From an uncultured Bacteroidota bacterium (GTDB lineage Bacteria; Bacteroidota; Bacteroidia; JABEUT01): a DNA stretch of 64,000 nucleotides. Below are positions 42,138-50,883 of the stretch, piece by piece; position 1 is the stretch's first letter; each line of letters starts with the position of its first letter. Made by a program: the position numbers and the translations under genes. The stretch lies in NCBI GenBank assembly GCA_903901055.1, contig CAIUPO010000109.1, forward strand, positions 1 to 64,000. Reading direction: 5' to 3'. Under the pieces are notes generated by a model. The model did no database searches and was not told the origin of the DNA. It saw only the letters and a program-made list of their open reading frames with translations.

Positions 42138-42479
42138 ATGACAAAGAAATCGGAAATCAACATAACGGTTGAACTGAATGAAAATAATCTCCCAACAAAG
42201 ATGCATTGGTCCTCTTCTGAAAATAACGAGAGCGGAGATTGCAAATCATTCTTTCTTGCTTTGTGGGATGGAAAAGACCAGACCTCACTTCACCTTAACT
42301 TATGGACAAAGGAAATGAACGTAGATGAAATGCGTCAGTTTGTGCACCAAATGCTATTAAACCAAAGTGACACCTTGAAAAGAGCTACGGGAGACGAACA
42401 GCTTGCAGCTTCTATTTATGATTTCAGCCACGAGTATGCTAAGAAATCAGGAATTTTGAAAGAACCGAGCAAGAGCTAA
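42138..42479 (+). CDS. gldC: gliding motility protein GldC
   Basis: A 113-residue protein matching GldC over its length: KSEINITVELNENNLPTKMHW, FFLALWDGKDQTSLHLNLWT, KEMNVDEMRQFVHQMLL and YDFSHEYAKKSGIL. GldC is a small soluble protein needed, with other Gld proteins, for efficient Bacteroidota gliding. The T9SS cargo proteins elsewhere in this window fit a gliding or T9SS-bearing organism, although gldC alone does not prove motility. The HD-domain gene begins 1 bp after its stop, so they are probably cotranscribed. Confidence 0.9.
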   Translation: MTKKSEINITVELNENNLPTKMHWSSSENNESGDCKSFFLALWDGKDQTSLHLNLWTKEMNVDEMRQFVHQMLLNQSDTLKRATGDEQLAASIYDFSHEYAKKSGILKEPSKS

Positions 42480-42480
42480 T

Positions 42481-43734
42481 ATGTATAAGAAAAAAATAGT
42501 CAACGACCCGATATATGGATTTATAACAATCCCTGAGGGTACTATTTTCAAGCTTATCGAGCACCCTTGGTTTCAGCGCTTACGCAGGATTGAACAGTTG
42601 GGTGTAACGCATTTGGTATATCCTGGGGCTATTCATACACGCTTCCATCACACCCTTGGAGCCATGCATCTGATGCATAAAGCAGTTGAAACATTACGTT
42701 CCAAAGGAATTGAGATTACAGAAAAGGAAGAAGAGAGCGTAAAACTTGCAATACTGTTGCATGATATTGGACATGGGCCACTATCCCATAATTTAGAACA
42801 TAGTATAGTCCATCATATTACGCATGAGGATATGTCTTCTATCTTTATGGAGAAGCTGAATAAAGAGTTTGACGGAGAGCTTTCCCTTGCAATTAAAATC
42901 TTCCGTAACAAACATCCCAAAAAATTCTTGCACCAACTTGTATCAAGCCAGTTGGATGTTGACAGGTTAGATTACTTGACACGTGACACTTTTTTCACTG
43001 GAGTATCAGAAGGGGTTGTCGGTTATGACCGCATCATAAACATGCTTAGCGTAGCCGGCGGAAACCTTGTGGTAGAAGCCAAAGGCATCTATTCAATTGA
43101 GAAATTTATTATTGCGCGCCGGATTATGTACTGGCAGGTTTACCTGCATAAAACGGTACTTTCAGCCATGGAATTGGTAGTAAATATTATTAATCGTGCA
43201 AAAGAGGTAGCTGCCAATGGCGGGGAATTATTCTGCACGCCTGCATTACGGATATTCATTTTTAAGAGTTTTGACAAAAAAGATTTTGAAAAGAATGACG
43301 ACTTGGTAAACTTGTTTGCCATGCTCGACGACCACGATATTATGAGTTGCATTAAAGTCTGGATAAGCCATCCTGACCCTGTTTTATCAACCCTCAGCGA
43401 TTGGCTTATTAACCGCAAACTTTACCATACTTTTCTTCAAAAAGAACCCTTCAGCCAGCAAAAAATAAAACAACTTGCTAAGAGTGCTAAAACCAAGTAC
43501 AAGCTAAGCGATAAAGAAGTTCACTATTTTGTTTTTTCAGGTGAGGTGGAGAACGCCATATATAAGTCAGAAGCCCGACAGTCAAATAATAAGCACTCTT
43601 CGGGTGGGCGAATCAATATTCTTTACCCTGACGGGAAAACTATAGATATTACAAAAGCATCGGACTATCCGGGTGCCGAAGAACTGGATATGATTACCCG
43701 TAAATACTTTTTGTGTTATCCGAAAGGGCTATGA
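42481..43734 (+). CDS. HD-domain phosphohydrolase (SAMHD1/dGTPase-like)
   Basis: A 417-residue protein. Metal-binding residues are visible in order: HTRFHHTLGAMHL (about 52-64), LLHDIGHGPLSHNLEH (His94-Asp95), and SSQLDVDRLDYLTRDTFFTG. This order matches the SAMHD1-like nucleotidyl phosphohydrolases that split dNTPs into nucleoside and triphosphate. A C-terminal region (about 300-417) includes KYKLSDKEVHYFVFSGEVEN of unknown role. Immediately downstream of gldC (1 bp). Enzymatic substrate not provable from sequence. Confidence 0.88.
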   Translation: MYKKKIVNDPIYGFITIPEGTIFKLIEHPWFQRLRRIEQLGVTHLVYPGAIHTRFHHTLGAMHLMHKAVETLRSKGIEITEKEEESVKLAILLHDIGHGPLSHNLEHSIVHHITHEDMSSIFMEKLNKEFDGELSLAIKIFRNKHPKKFLHQLVSSQLDVDRLDYLTRDTFFTGVSEGVVGYDRIINMLSVAGGNLVVEAKGIYSIEKFIIARRIMYWQVYLHKTVLSAMELVVNIINRAKEVAANGGELFCTPALRIFIFKSFDKKDFEKNDDLVNLFAMLDDHDIMSCIKVWISHPDPVLSTLSDWLINRKLYHTFLQKEPFSQQKIKQLAKSAKTKYKLSDKEVHYFVFSGEVENAIYKSEARQSNNKHSSGGRINILYPDGKTIDITKASDYPGAEELDMITRKYFLCYPKGL

Positions 43735-43844
43735 TTAGTTATGAGTTCTAAATTATAAGTTATCATCCGTTAATTTTCATAATTAAACTGATTCTTATCA
43801 CAATTGGGAATGATTAAGTGCATATATCGGGCATAGCCTAGTTG

Positions 43845-43852
43845 TACCTTTG
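43845..43852 (+). promoter_or_regulatory. -7 promoter box TACCTTTG, possible long leader
   Basis: Exact TAnnTTTG, 101 bp before the ATG at 43954. If used, the mRNA has a leader of about 95 nt, much longer than others here. The rest of the 43735-43953 gap shows AAGTTAT-type repeat words. Confidence 0.45.
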
Positions 43853-43953
43853 CTTTGCCTAACATATTTTAACAGATTGTATATTTTTTAAAGCAAGTTT
43901 AAAGAATCTATGGCGTCTAAAATATTGAAGCGGTTAAACCTAAATATGAACGT

Positions 43954-45576
43954 ATGAAAACACTCATTTATTCAGCCTTCCTGTTTTGTATTACAATATC
44001 AGGAGCAAAAGCACAACAGGTTACTTCTCATGTGCCATGGACAAAAGAAGATTCGGCAGCTATAAATGCGCTTGCTTTGTACCCGGATTCGGTTCGTATG
44101 GAGATATTCACAGCATGTGAATACCCTGCAATTATTGTGGATGTAGCTAGCCTTCAAAAAAACTCGAATGCTGCATTTGCTGACTTACTTAGCAGTTATC
44201 CGAGAACCACACAAGAAGATGTTTACAACCTTAGCCGCTACCCTAACCTGATAACTCAGATTGTGAACGGTGGTCAGAAGTCAAAGGAAGATATGGAAAC
44301 ACTCCTTGCAGTTTATCCTTCTGAAATACATGACAAAGGCCTCAAATATGGGATGGAACAATTTGACCTTCTTTCGAAAATTAATGATTTGCAAATGCAG
44401 GTTAACCGGCAGTTTCAGACTTTAATTTCTACTTATCCCCAGGATGTGCAAAAGGTATTTACAGATATGCTTCAAATGCCGGAAGTAATGGCGCTTTTGA
44501 ATGACCACTTAAGTCTTACTGTTAGAGTAGGCGACCATTACAAACGAGACCCGCAATATGTGATGCACAAAAGTGATTCGAATGCACTTGTACAGGCACA
44601 ACAAAATGCCGAACAACTGAATGCCTGGAAACAGAACATACAGGAGGATACAGCAGCACAAAATGAGCTTAAACAAGCTGCTAATGACTATGCAGACAGC
44701 AATGGATATAATAATAGCGATGTTGATGCACCTGTAAATTCAGATGAAGTTTCGAATTATTCTGTTTACCCGTACTCCTACTGGTTTGGTTACCCTACAT
44801 GGTATCCATACTCCTATTGGTACCCTTATCCTTATTGGTACGATTGGGGCTTTTATTATGGCCCGGGCGGACAGATTATTGTATTCGGTTTCCCTTCTTA
44901 TTATTTTATCAACTGGTATTTCTGGTATCCTTATCATTGCCACCGTTATCCCCATCTGGGTGCTGCCTATGTACGCCATTATTATGGTGCGCACAGACAA
45001 AACACCTTAAGCAGACAAGTGGTACATAACTGGGTTCATGAAAACAGAAAATATTTGCCTGCAGACTTTATTAAAAGCAATGCCAATAATACGCGTGTAG
45101 AAGCCATTAAGCAAATGGGTTTGGTGAATGAAAAAGCATTGGATAAAACGGGAAGAGTGGATGCCAAGATACGCGACCAATACCTCGCAAAAAATGCAAC
45201 CAATTATCCGGCTTTAAGAACAACACCTGCACAAGCTACTATGCCTGAAGAAAAGCCAATGCCGGATGTAAGGCAGCAATTCACCCCTCAGCCTGCGGTT
45301 AACCCTCAAAGAACAGAAACGCAAAGAGCACAACCCCAACAGGCACAGCCAAACAGAAGCCAGCAACAGAATAATTATAACAACGTTCAAAACGCTCAGC
45401 AATATCACAGCGGCAGTTGGGAACAGGCTCAACCTACCAGGCAGCAGCAACAATACCAAGCTCCACCACAACGCCAACAGGAACAACGCCAGGCATCACC
45501 GCCACAACAACAGGCTCCTCAGCGGTCACAACAATCGCCTCCACAAAGAAGTAATGGTGGCGGCAGGCCTAAATAA
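43954..45576 (+). CDS. exported Tyr/Trp-rich and Gln-rich protein
   Basis: A 540-residue protein of three clear parts. A signal peptide (MKTLIYSAFLFCITISGAKA) and a helical domain (about 25-250) with repeated 'YP' turns such as LALYPDSVRMEIF, LLSSYPRTTQEDVYNLSRYP and LLAVYPSEIHD; this resembles DUF3300-type proteins, a weak match. Next a Tyr/Trp/Pro-dense stretch (about 268-345: YPYSYWFGYPTWYPYSYWYP and continuing). Last a Gln/Pro-rich low-complexity tail (about 410-540). The composition suggests an adhesive or surface-associated structural protein (inference). It is followed by a terminator hairpin. Confidence 0.72.
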   Translation: MKTLIYSAFLFCITISGAKAQQVTSHVPWTKEDSAAINALALYPDSVRMEIFTACEYPAIIVDVASLQKNSNAAFADLLSSYPRTTQEDVYNLSRYPNLITQIVNGGQKSKEDMETLLAVYPSEIHDKGLKYGMEQFDLLSKINDLQMQVNRQFQTLISTYPQDVQKVFTDMLQMPEVMALLNDHLSLTVRVGDHYKRDPQYVMHKSDSNALVQAQQNAEQLNAWKQNIQEDTAAQNELKQAANDYADSNGYNNSDVDAPVNSDEVSNYSVYPYSYWFGYPTWYPYSYWYPYPYWYDWGFYYGPGGQIIVFGFPSYYFINWYFWYPYHCHRYPHLGAAYVRHYYGAHRQNTLSRQVVHNWVHENRKYLPADFIKSNANNTRVEAIKQMGLVNEKALDKTGRVDAKIRDQYLAKNATNYPALRTTPAQATMPEEKPMPDVRQQFTPQPAVNPQRTETQRAQPQQAQPNRSQQQNNYNNVQNAQQYHSGSWEQAQPTRQQQQYQAPPQRQQEQRQASPPQQQAPQRSQQSPPQRSNGGGRPK

Positions 45577-45596
45577 AGGATAGTGGCAATTAATTA

Positions 45597-45627
45597 TAAA
45601 GAGAGAGGGATAAACCCCTCTTTCTTT
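45597..45627 (+). terminator. probable intrinsic terminator
   Basis: AAAGAGAGAGGG and CCCCTCTTTCTTT around a short loop (ATAAA), followed by T-rich DNA, just after the Tyr/Trp-rich gene. The rest of the 299-bp gap holds the duplicated element at 45675-45865 and no gene. Confidence 0.65.
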
Positions 45628-45674
45628 ACTTGTGGAATATTAACTTTTTAGTTAGTATTGAGGAAAAAGCGTTT

Positions 45675-45865
45675 ATGCAACGTTATGCAACACTTTTGCA
45701 AATTTTCAAAATGACTATATAGCTTGTTATTATATGAAATAGAGCATATTAACACCATAACACACTGTTGAAATAAAAAAATTAAAGGTCGTACTAATAT
45801 TACTAATATATATATCATTTAGTAAGTACCGGTCAATGACTTTTGGGAAGAGAACAAATTTTTTT
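45675..45865. repeat. duplicated intergenic element, copy B
   Basis: Block 1 (45675-45709, ATGCAACGTTATGCAACAC...) and block 2 (from 45831, GGTCAATGACTTTT) match the element at 8740-8936. The element ends 11 bp before the stop codon of the minus-strand gene at 45876, the same geometry as copy A. Confidence 0.7.
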
Positions 45866-45875
45866 TATTGAAGAC

Positions 45876-46790
45876 CTATTCTACGTCTTCGAAATTCCTG
45901 TACTTGCAGCCATAACCAAGGCGGACGCCAAGGGTAAATTTAATTATGTTTGTTTGAATAACGTTGCCGAAGGAGTAATTATATTTAGGTGTTGATACAC
46001 TGCCATTACTTTGTGTTTCGGCTAAGTTTTCAATCACAGTGCCATTATAACGGGTATGAATCCAGTTGTATTCAACACCAATGATAATGGCTTTGTAATA
46101 AAAGTTCATTCCGGCGGATGCATTAATGCTGAAATGAACGGAGTTTGAATCCTTAATTACATAACTTCCAACTGTAGTAGTTCCGGAAGCATCGGTATAG
46201 TTATAAGAAGCATTCTCTCCACCCGGAGCATTTACGTAAGGGTCAGCAAGTGCATAAATGCCAATACCCATATCCTTAGTAGGATTTATATAAAAAGCAG
46301 GGCCAACCTTAAATCCGGCATAATAATAAGAAGTTGTTGTAACCGACAAGTTATAATTAGCCCACTGAACATTGGACCAACTTACTGGGATAAACCCGAA
46401 ATCAAACCCATATTCCAACCCGAAGTGAGTAGTGAACGAGGGGCCCGAATGGGGCTTCCCAAATGCAGAAAAACCTTCGTATTGCAAGGTGGCACCATAC
46501 GTTGCGCCCATTCCGGTTTGGCCTTTAAAGGGTAATTGCAAAGCGGAAAAATTCGCTGAACCTGCATCAGGGTACCCAACTTTTGCTCCGAATAAACCCT
46601 GAGGTATTATAACTCCAACTTTTATTACGTTGAAAATATCATCCCCGCTGACCATCGATTTATTCGAGTCAGGAATCAGAGAAGATAGCTTTGTAGTATT
46701 TTGTGCGGATAATGCAAAACAGCAGGTAAACAGTGGTGCGAAAAGAAGATATTGTTTAATATTTCTGCAGTATGTTTGTTTGCCTACCAT
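45876..46790 (-). CDS. outer-membrane beta-barrel protein
   Basis: A 304-residue protein with a signal peptide (KQYLLFAPLFTCCFALSAQN, about 12-31). The rest alternates polar and aromatic residues in strand-length units: SFTTHFGLEYGFDFGFI, TTTSYYYAGFKVGPAFYI, GIGIYALADPYV, SINASAGMNFYYKAIIIGVEYNW and IIKFTLGVRLGYGC. This is the pattern of a small outer membrane barrel of the PorT/OmpW type. Cargo unknown. The minus-strand TATCTTCG box (46822-46829) lies 31 bp upstream. It is convergent with the Tyr/Trp-rich gene and divergent from the BatA-like gene. Confidence 0.75.
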   Translation of the reverse strand: MVGKQTYCRNIKQYLLFAPLFTCCFALSAQNTTKLSSLIPDSNKSMVSGDDIFNVIKVGVIIPQGLFGAKVGYPDAGSANFSALQLPFKGQTGMGATYGATLQYEGFSAFGKPHSGPSFTTHFGLEYGFDFGFIPVSWSNVQWANYNLSVTTTSYYYAGFKVGPAFYINPTKDMGIGIYALADPYVNAPGGENASYNYTDASGTTTVGSYVIKDSNSVHFSINASAGMNFYYKAIIIGVEYNWIHTRYNGTVIENLAETQSNGSVSTPKYNYSFGNVIQTNIIKFTLGVRLGYGCKYRNFEDVE

Positions 46791-46880
46791 TAAACAGATT
46801 TTAATTCTTTTAACTGTGATACGAAGATACGGGAAAAAGGTTATGTTTATATTTAAATTTATTGCACACAGTTTATTTAG

Positions 46881-46888
46881 TATCTTTG
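46881..46888 (+). promoter_or_regulatory. -7 promoter box TATCTTTG for the BatA-like gene
   Basis: Exact TAnnTTTG ending 7 bp before the ATG at 46896, with TTG at 46862-46864 (16-bp spacer). A nearly leaderless transcript is predicted. Confidence 0.6.
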
Positions 46889-46895
46889 GGCTTTG

Positions 46896-48953
46896 ATGAA
46901 TTTCCTGTTTCCATCTTTCCTGTATGCCCTATCGGCAATCAGTATTCCAATTATAATTCATCTTTTCAATTTCCGCAGGTACAAAAAACTTTATTTCTCC
47001 AACGTTCGCTTCCTTAAGGAGGTTGTTCAGGAATCGCACTCGAAAAGCAAATTGCGGCAGCTACTTGTACTTATCTGCCGCTGTCTTATTATTGCTTTTC
47101 TGGTGTTTGCATTCGCACAACCTTTTATTCCAAACAAACAGGGTGTAACATCAGGTGGATCAAAAGCGGTGAGCATATTTATTGATAACTCATTTAGCAT
47201 GATGGGCCTTAACCAAAACGGCACGTTGCTTGATGACGCTAAAAGCAAAGCAGAACAAATTGCAAAAACACTTAATCCGGCAGATAAAGTACAGTTGGTA
47301 AGTCAGGACTTTAGTGCCATGCAGGAGCGCTGGCTGAACAAAGATGAATTTATAGAACAACTAAAAGGGTTGAAGGTATCACCTTCATCCAGAATGTTGG
47401 GTGAAATTCTGTTCCGGCAGGAGGACAATTTGAACCACTCAAGTTGTAATGTTAAGGAAGCTTTTGTAATATCAGACTTCCAGAAATCGGTTTCAGGAAT
47501 GGCTCAATATAAACCTGAATCGGGAATATCCGAAGCGTTCATTCCGGTGGCCGCTGAAACGAAAAATAACGTAGCAATTGATACGTGTTGGTTTACAACT
47601 CCTGTACATTTACCCGGCAGGTCAGAACAGCTATATGTTAAAATTATAAACTACTCATCATCTGCAATATCAGATAAGCCAATTAAACTATTTATTAATG
47701 GTACAGAAAAGGCAACTGCATCATTTTCTATCCCTGCAAATGGCTCCTTTATTGTAACACTTTCGTATGTTCCGGATAAGTCAATTTTACAGCAAGGCGA
47801 GCTCAAAATTTCGGACTACCCTATAACTTTTGATGATGACGTTTTCTTCTCTTACAGGCTTTCAACAGGAGTACCTGTTTTATGTATCCATCCTGACAGT
47901 TTAAAGATAAATACTTCCTTAAGTTACCTATATGGTAAGGATTCCCTTTTTACCCTGACCGAGGCAACCGCAAATCATCTTGATTATTCAACCTTCCCGC
48001 AATACCGCCTTATTATTCTGGATGAAGTATCAGGAATAACTTCCGGAATGAGCCATGAACTTATACGATACCTGACAAAAGGAGGCGATTTGTTTATTAT
48101 TCCGCCAGCTTCCGGCATGGACAGAGATTCGTACAACAGCTTCCTAACCAGTATTAATGCATCCCAAATAGGAAATATTGACACAACAAAGCTTAAGGTA
48201 GGTAAACTAAACTATGAAAGCCCCATATATTCAGGTGTTTTTGAAAAGAAAGAGCACACAAATATGGATTTGCCTGTAGTTTACAAACATTATAAAATCC
48301 TTCATAACACTAAAACCTCTTTCGAAAATCTGATGAAACTCGATAATGGTGACGATATGCTGGATATATTCCAATTTAATCAGAGCCATATTTATTTGCT
48401 AACAGTTTCTCTTGCCGATGTTTACAGTAACTTCCGCAAACATGCCATCTTTGTGCCCACACTATATAATATAGGCCTTTTCAGTAGCCCACAGCAAAAC
48501 CTTTATAATATACTTGGCAAGGAGCAACCCATTGAGGCTCCGGATATGAACCTTGCCCAAGGCCGTATGTTCAAAATTAAATCATTAAACGATACATTTT
48601 CCTTTCTACCTGAAAAGCGTATAGTTAATGATAAGACCATGCTCTTCCTTCATAATCAGGTAAGCGCTGCCGGTAACTTTAAACTAACCGCCGGGGATAG
48701 CCTAATTTCGGGATACTCCTTCAATTACGACCGTAAAGAATCTCAAATGAACTTCCTCGCTCCTACAGCCCTTGATTCGCTTTGTAAAAATGCAGGAGTA
48801 ACAAACTTCTCAGTGCTTCCATCTACAGGTGATACGCTGCCTGCCTTGCTAACCGAAGTAAACCGGGGGAAATTCTACTGGAAATATTGCATACTTTTAG
48901 CCTTATTATTTTTAGCTATTGAAGAATGTTTACTACGATTATGGAAAGAATAA
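46896..48953 (+). CDS. BatA/vWA-domain membrane protein
   Basis: A 685-residue protein started at the ATG at 46896, one codon after an in-frame TTG. The N-terminal BatA module (SIPIIIHLFNFRRYKKLYFS; SNVRFLKEVVQESHSKSKLR; LICRCLIIAFLVFAFAQPFI) is followed by a vWA-type domain with MIDAS-like DNSFSMMGLNQ at about 105. A large extracytoplasmic segment, with a GATase-like TKGGDLFIIPPASG (about 385), reaches a C-terminal helix (KYCILLALLFLAIEECLL). BatA-like proteins associate with MoxR ATPases, one of which lies at 28758. The degenerate dihydroorotase follows 18 bp later, as in many relatives. Confidence 0.85.
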   Translation: MNFLFPSFLYALSAISIPIIIHLFNFRRYKKLYFSNVRFLKEVVQESHSKSKLRQLLVLICRCLIIAFLVFAFAQPFIPNKQGVTSGGSKAVSIFIDNSFSMMGLNQNGTLLDDAKSKAEQIAKTLNPADKVQLVSQDFSAMQERWLNKDEFIEQLKGLKVSPSSRMLGEILFRQEDNLNHSSCNVKEAFVISDFQKSVSGMAQYKPESGISEAFIPVAAETKNNVAIDTCWFTTPVHLPGRSEQLYVKIINYSSSAISDKPIKLFINGTEKATASFSIPANGSFIVTLSYVPDKSILQQGELKISDYPITFDDDVFFSYRLSTGVPVLCIHPDSLKINTSLSYLYGKDSLFTLTEATANHLDYSTFPQYRLIILDEVSGITSGMSHELIRYLTKGGDLFIIPPASGMDRDSYNSFLTSINASQIGNIDTTKLKVGKLNYESPIYSGVFEKKEHTNMDLPVVYKHYKILHNTKTSFENLMKLDNGDDMLDIFQFNQSHIYLLTVSLADVYSNFRKHAIFVPTLYNIGLFSSPQQNLYNILGKEQPIEAPDMNLAQGRMFKIKSLNDTFSFLPEKRIVNDKTMLFLHNQVSAAGNFKLTAGDSLISGYSFNYDRKESQMNFLAPTALDSLCKNAGVTNFSVLPSTGDTLPALLTEVNRGKFYWKYCILLALLFLAIEECLLRLWKE

Positions 48954-48971
48954 CCCTATAATTTGAACTAT

Positions 48972-50240
48972 ATGGATATGCTTATTAAATCTGCAAAAAT
49001 TATTGATCCGAACTCCCCACACAATGGGAAAGTTATGAATGTTTTAATTGAAAACGGAGTAATAACTGAGATAAAAACAAAAATCCCTGCTGCAGGAATT
49101 AAAACCGTGGTTGAGGCAAATGGATTGCATATTTCACCGGGCTGGTTTGACATGCAGGCAAACTTCTGCGACCCCGGTTTTGAATATAAGGAAGACTTGA
49201 CTTCCGGGATGAAAGCCGCAGCGGCAGGAGGATTTACAGGAGTAGCAGTTGTTCCTTCAACAAACCCACCACTCCATTCCAAAACACAGATAGAATACAT
49301 ATTAAATAAGACAGCAGGCCAGGTGGTGGATTTACACCCAATTGGCGCTATATCTTACAAGCTGGAAGGAAAAGACCTTGCAGAAATGTATGACATGAAA
49401 CTTTCAGGGGCGGTTGCCTTTACCGACGATATACACCCCGTTATGAGTTCGGGCTTGCTGCACAGGGCACTACTTTATACAAAAAGCTTTGGGGGTTTAA
49501 TAATAAGCCGCTGCAACGATACATCTCTTGCAACAGGCCTTTGTGTTAACGAAGGAAAGGTAAGCGTAATGCTTGGGTTGAAAGGCGAACCTTCCATTGC
49601 AGAGGAAATAATGGTGACCCGGGAACTCTTTTTAGCAGAATATGCCGAATCAAGATTACATATTACATCTATCTCTACAGAAGGAAGCGTAACCCTAATC
49701 AGGGCTGCGAAAAAGAAAGGTCTTCCCGTTACAACTTCTGTAAATGCTTATAATCTAGCCTTTGAAGATACAGAACTACTTGGTTGGGATACCAATTTTA
49801 AAGTATCTCCACCATTACGAGGTAAAAATGATATCAAAGCATTGAAAAAGGCCCTGGCTGATGGAACAATAGATGTGATTTGCTCAGACCACAGACCAGA
49901 GGACGAGGAAAATAAAAAACTAGAGTTTGACCTTGCCACACCGGGAATGCTTGGCTTGCAAACCATGTATCCTTTAATAAATATGTATGGTGAGCTTTCG
50001 CAGGAAGAAATCATAAACAAGATTGCTATAAACCCGCGCAGGATATTGGGCCTGGAGATTCCAACGATTGAAAAAGGTGCTAAAGCCAACATCACCTTGT
50101 TCTCTCCAAATACAGAATGGACCTTGGAAAAGAAGCTTATCCAATCGCAATCTTACAATACTCCTCTCTTAAACAAAAAACTGAAAGGTTCGCTGATTGG
50201 TATTGTAAATAGAGGTATTTACAGCCCTAATATTTTGTAA
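48972..50240 (+). CDS. dihydroorotase-like protein lacking metal ligands
   Basis: A 422-residue amidohydrolase homologue of dihydroorotase length. The HxH metal motif is gone: DTHVHFREPG of the intact enzyme corresponds to DMQANFCDPG (Gln62, Asn64). The carbamylated Lys is replaced in AVAFTDDIHP, and the third-site His in IISRCNDTSLA. LHITSISTEGS and ICSDHRPEDEE keep a His and the Asp. Non-catalytic PyrC-like proteins are known as structural partners of aspartate transcarbamoylase in other bacteria; a similar role is inferred. The TTG at 48963 is a possible earlier start; the ATG at 48972 is used. It follows the BatA-like gene by 18 bp. Confidence 0.85.
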   Translation: MDMLIKSAKIIDPNSPHNGKVMNVLIENGVITEIKTKIPAAGIKTVVEANGLHISPGWFDMQANFCDPGFEYKEDLTSGMKAAAAGGFTGVAVVPSTNPPLHSKTQIEYILNKTAGQVVDLHPIGAISYKLEGKDLAEMYDMKLSGAVAFTDDIHPVMSSGLLHRALLYTKSFGGLIISRCNDTSLATGLCVNEGKVSVMLGLKGEPSIAEEIMVTRELFLAEYAESRLHITSISTEGSVTLIRAAKKKGLPVTTSVNAYNLAFEDTELLGWDTNFKVSPPLRGKNDIKALKKALADGTIDVICSDHRPEDEENKKLEFDLATPGMLGLQTMYPLINMYGELSQEEIINKIAINPRRILGLEIPTIEKGAKANITLFSPNTEWTLEKKLIQSQSYNTPLLNKKLKGSLIGIVNRGIYSPNIL

Positions 50241-50329
50241 GGTACTGGTTTTCAATAATTATAAAATTATCCCGTAACCCTGTTAAAAAGTCCACGTAGA
50301 AGGTGAACGTTTACCGCCGGTTAAGGGCT

Positions 50330-50337
50330 TAATTTTG
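50330..50337 (+). promoter_or_regulatory. -7 promoter box TAATTTTG, small lipoprotein 1
   Basis: Matches TAnnTTTG, 33 bp before the ATG at 50371. Confidence 0.45.
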
Positions 50338-50370
50338 TAAAATCTAACACACAAACAAAACTATTATCTT

Positions 50371-50511
50371 ATGAAAACCAACCTCGTTAAGTTTATTCTC
50401 ATCGCAGTAGTAGCGGTAATGTTCTTTACCTCATGCAGCTCATTCCATACCTGCGCTGCTTATTCTGATTCACATTCAAGGAGCGGCAACTCCTACGCAT
50501 CACGATACTAA
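50371..50511 (+). CDS. small lipoprotein with CAAYSDS motif
   Basis: A 46-residue protein: MKTNLVKFILIAVVAVMFFT, then SC with a lipobox (FTSC) and Cys22 as the lipidated residue, leaving a 25-residue mature peptide, CSSFHTCAAYSDSHSRSGNS plus YASRY. The CAAYSDS core and overall size recur in the next small gene at 50705, so the two are paralogues. Very short Cys-containing lipoproteins are common and unannotated in Bacteroidota; I know no function. It has its own promoter box. Confidence 0.72.
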   Translation: MKTNLVKFILIAVVAVMFFTSCSSFHTCAAYSDSHSRSGNSYASRY

Positions 50512-50523
50512 GTTATTAACGCA

Positions 50524-50594
50524 GTTATAAGTTATGAGTTATTGTATTAGTTATAAGCCAATTACGGCATAACATATAACTCATAACTTATAAC
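50524..50594. repeat. inverted repeat, GTTATAAGTTATGAGTTAT family
   Basis: Left arm 50524-50542 (GTTATAAGTTATGAGTTAT) is the exact reverse complement of 50576-50594. Fragments of the same text are at 43737-43770 and 63962-63977. It separates the two small lipoprotein genes. Confidence 0.8.
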
Positions 50595-50654
50595 TTTTCC
50601 TTTTATTGCTCATAACTATTTCCTCCCCATTTACCGGGGATATTCTAAAAAGCA

Positions 50655-50662
50655 TAAATTTG
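50655..50662 (+). promoter_or_regulatory. -7 promoter box TAAATTTG, small lipoprotein 2
   Basis: Matches TAnnTTTG, 42 bp before the ATG at 50705. Confidence 0.45.
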
Positions 50663-50704
50663 CCATCTTTAACGACTCAACTACAACTTACACTCCACGT
50701 TTAA

Positions 50705-50844
50705 TGAGCAAGAAAATAGTTTCCCTATCAGTTTTAGCCATTATTTGTCTTTATATTTTTACCGGATGCAAATCCCACCAACGTTGTGCTGCCTATAGCG
50801 ATAGCCGCAATATGCACGCCACCCATGCCCAAAGCAAAGGCTAA
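50705..50844 (+). pseudogene. frameshifted paralogue of the small CAAYSDS lipoprotein
   Basis: From the ATG, MSKKIVSLSVLAIICLYI is a signal peptide. In the next frame the sequence continues FTGCKSHQRCAAYSDSRNMH and ends at TAA 50842-50844, a lipobox plus the same CAAYSDS motif as the gene at 50371. The frames switch at the T-run 50757-50760: one extra T would give a 46-residue protein of exactly the same length as its paralogue. As written the ATG frame instead reads 55 codons to a TAG at 50870-50872 without a lipobox. Either the gene is broken, phase-variable, or a base was missed in the run during sequencing. Confidence 0.7.
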
Positions 50845-50883
50845 TTCCAAGCCATTAGCTAATACCTATTAGCTGATAGCCCA

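Noticed and set aside
46630-46896. 88-codon frame ahead of the BatA-like gene
   Set aside because: Mostly antisense to the outer-membrane barrel's signal region and spans the divergent promoters.
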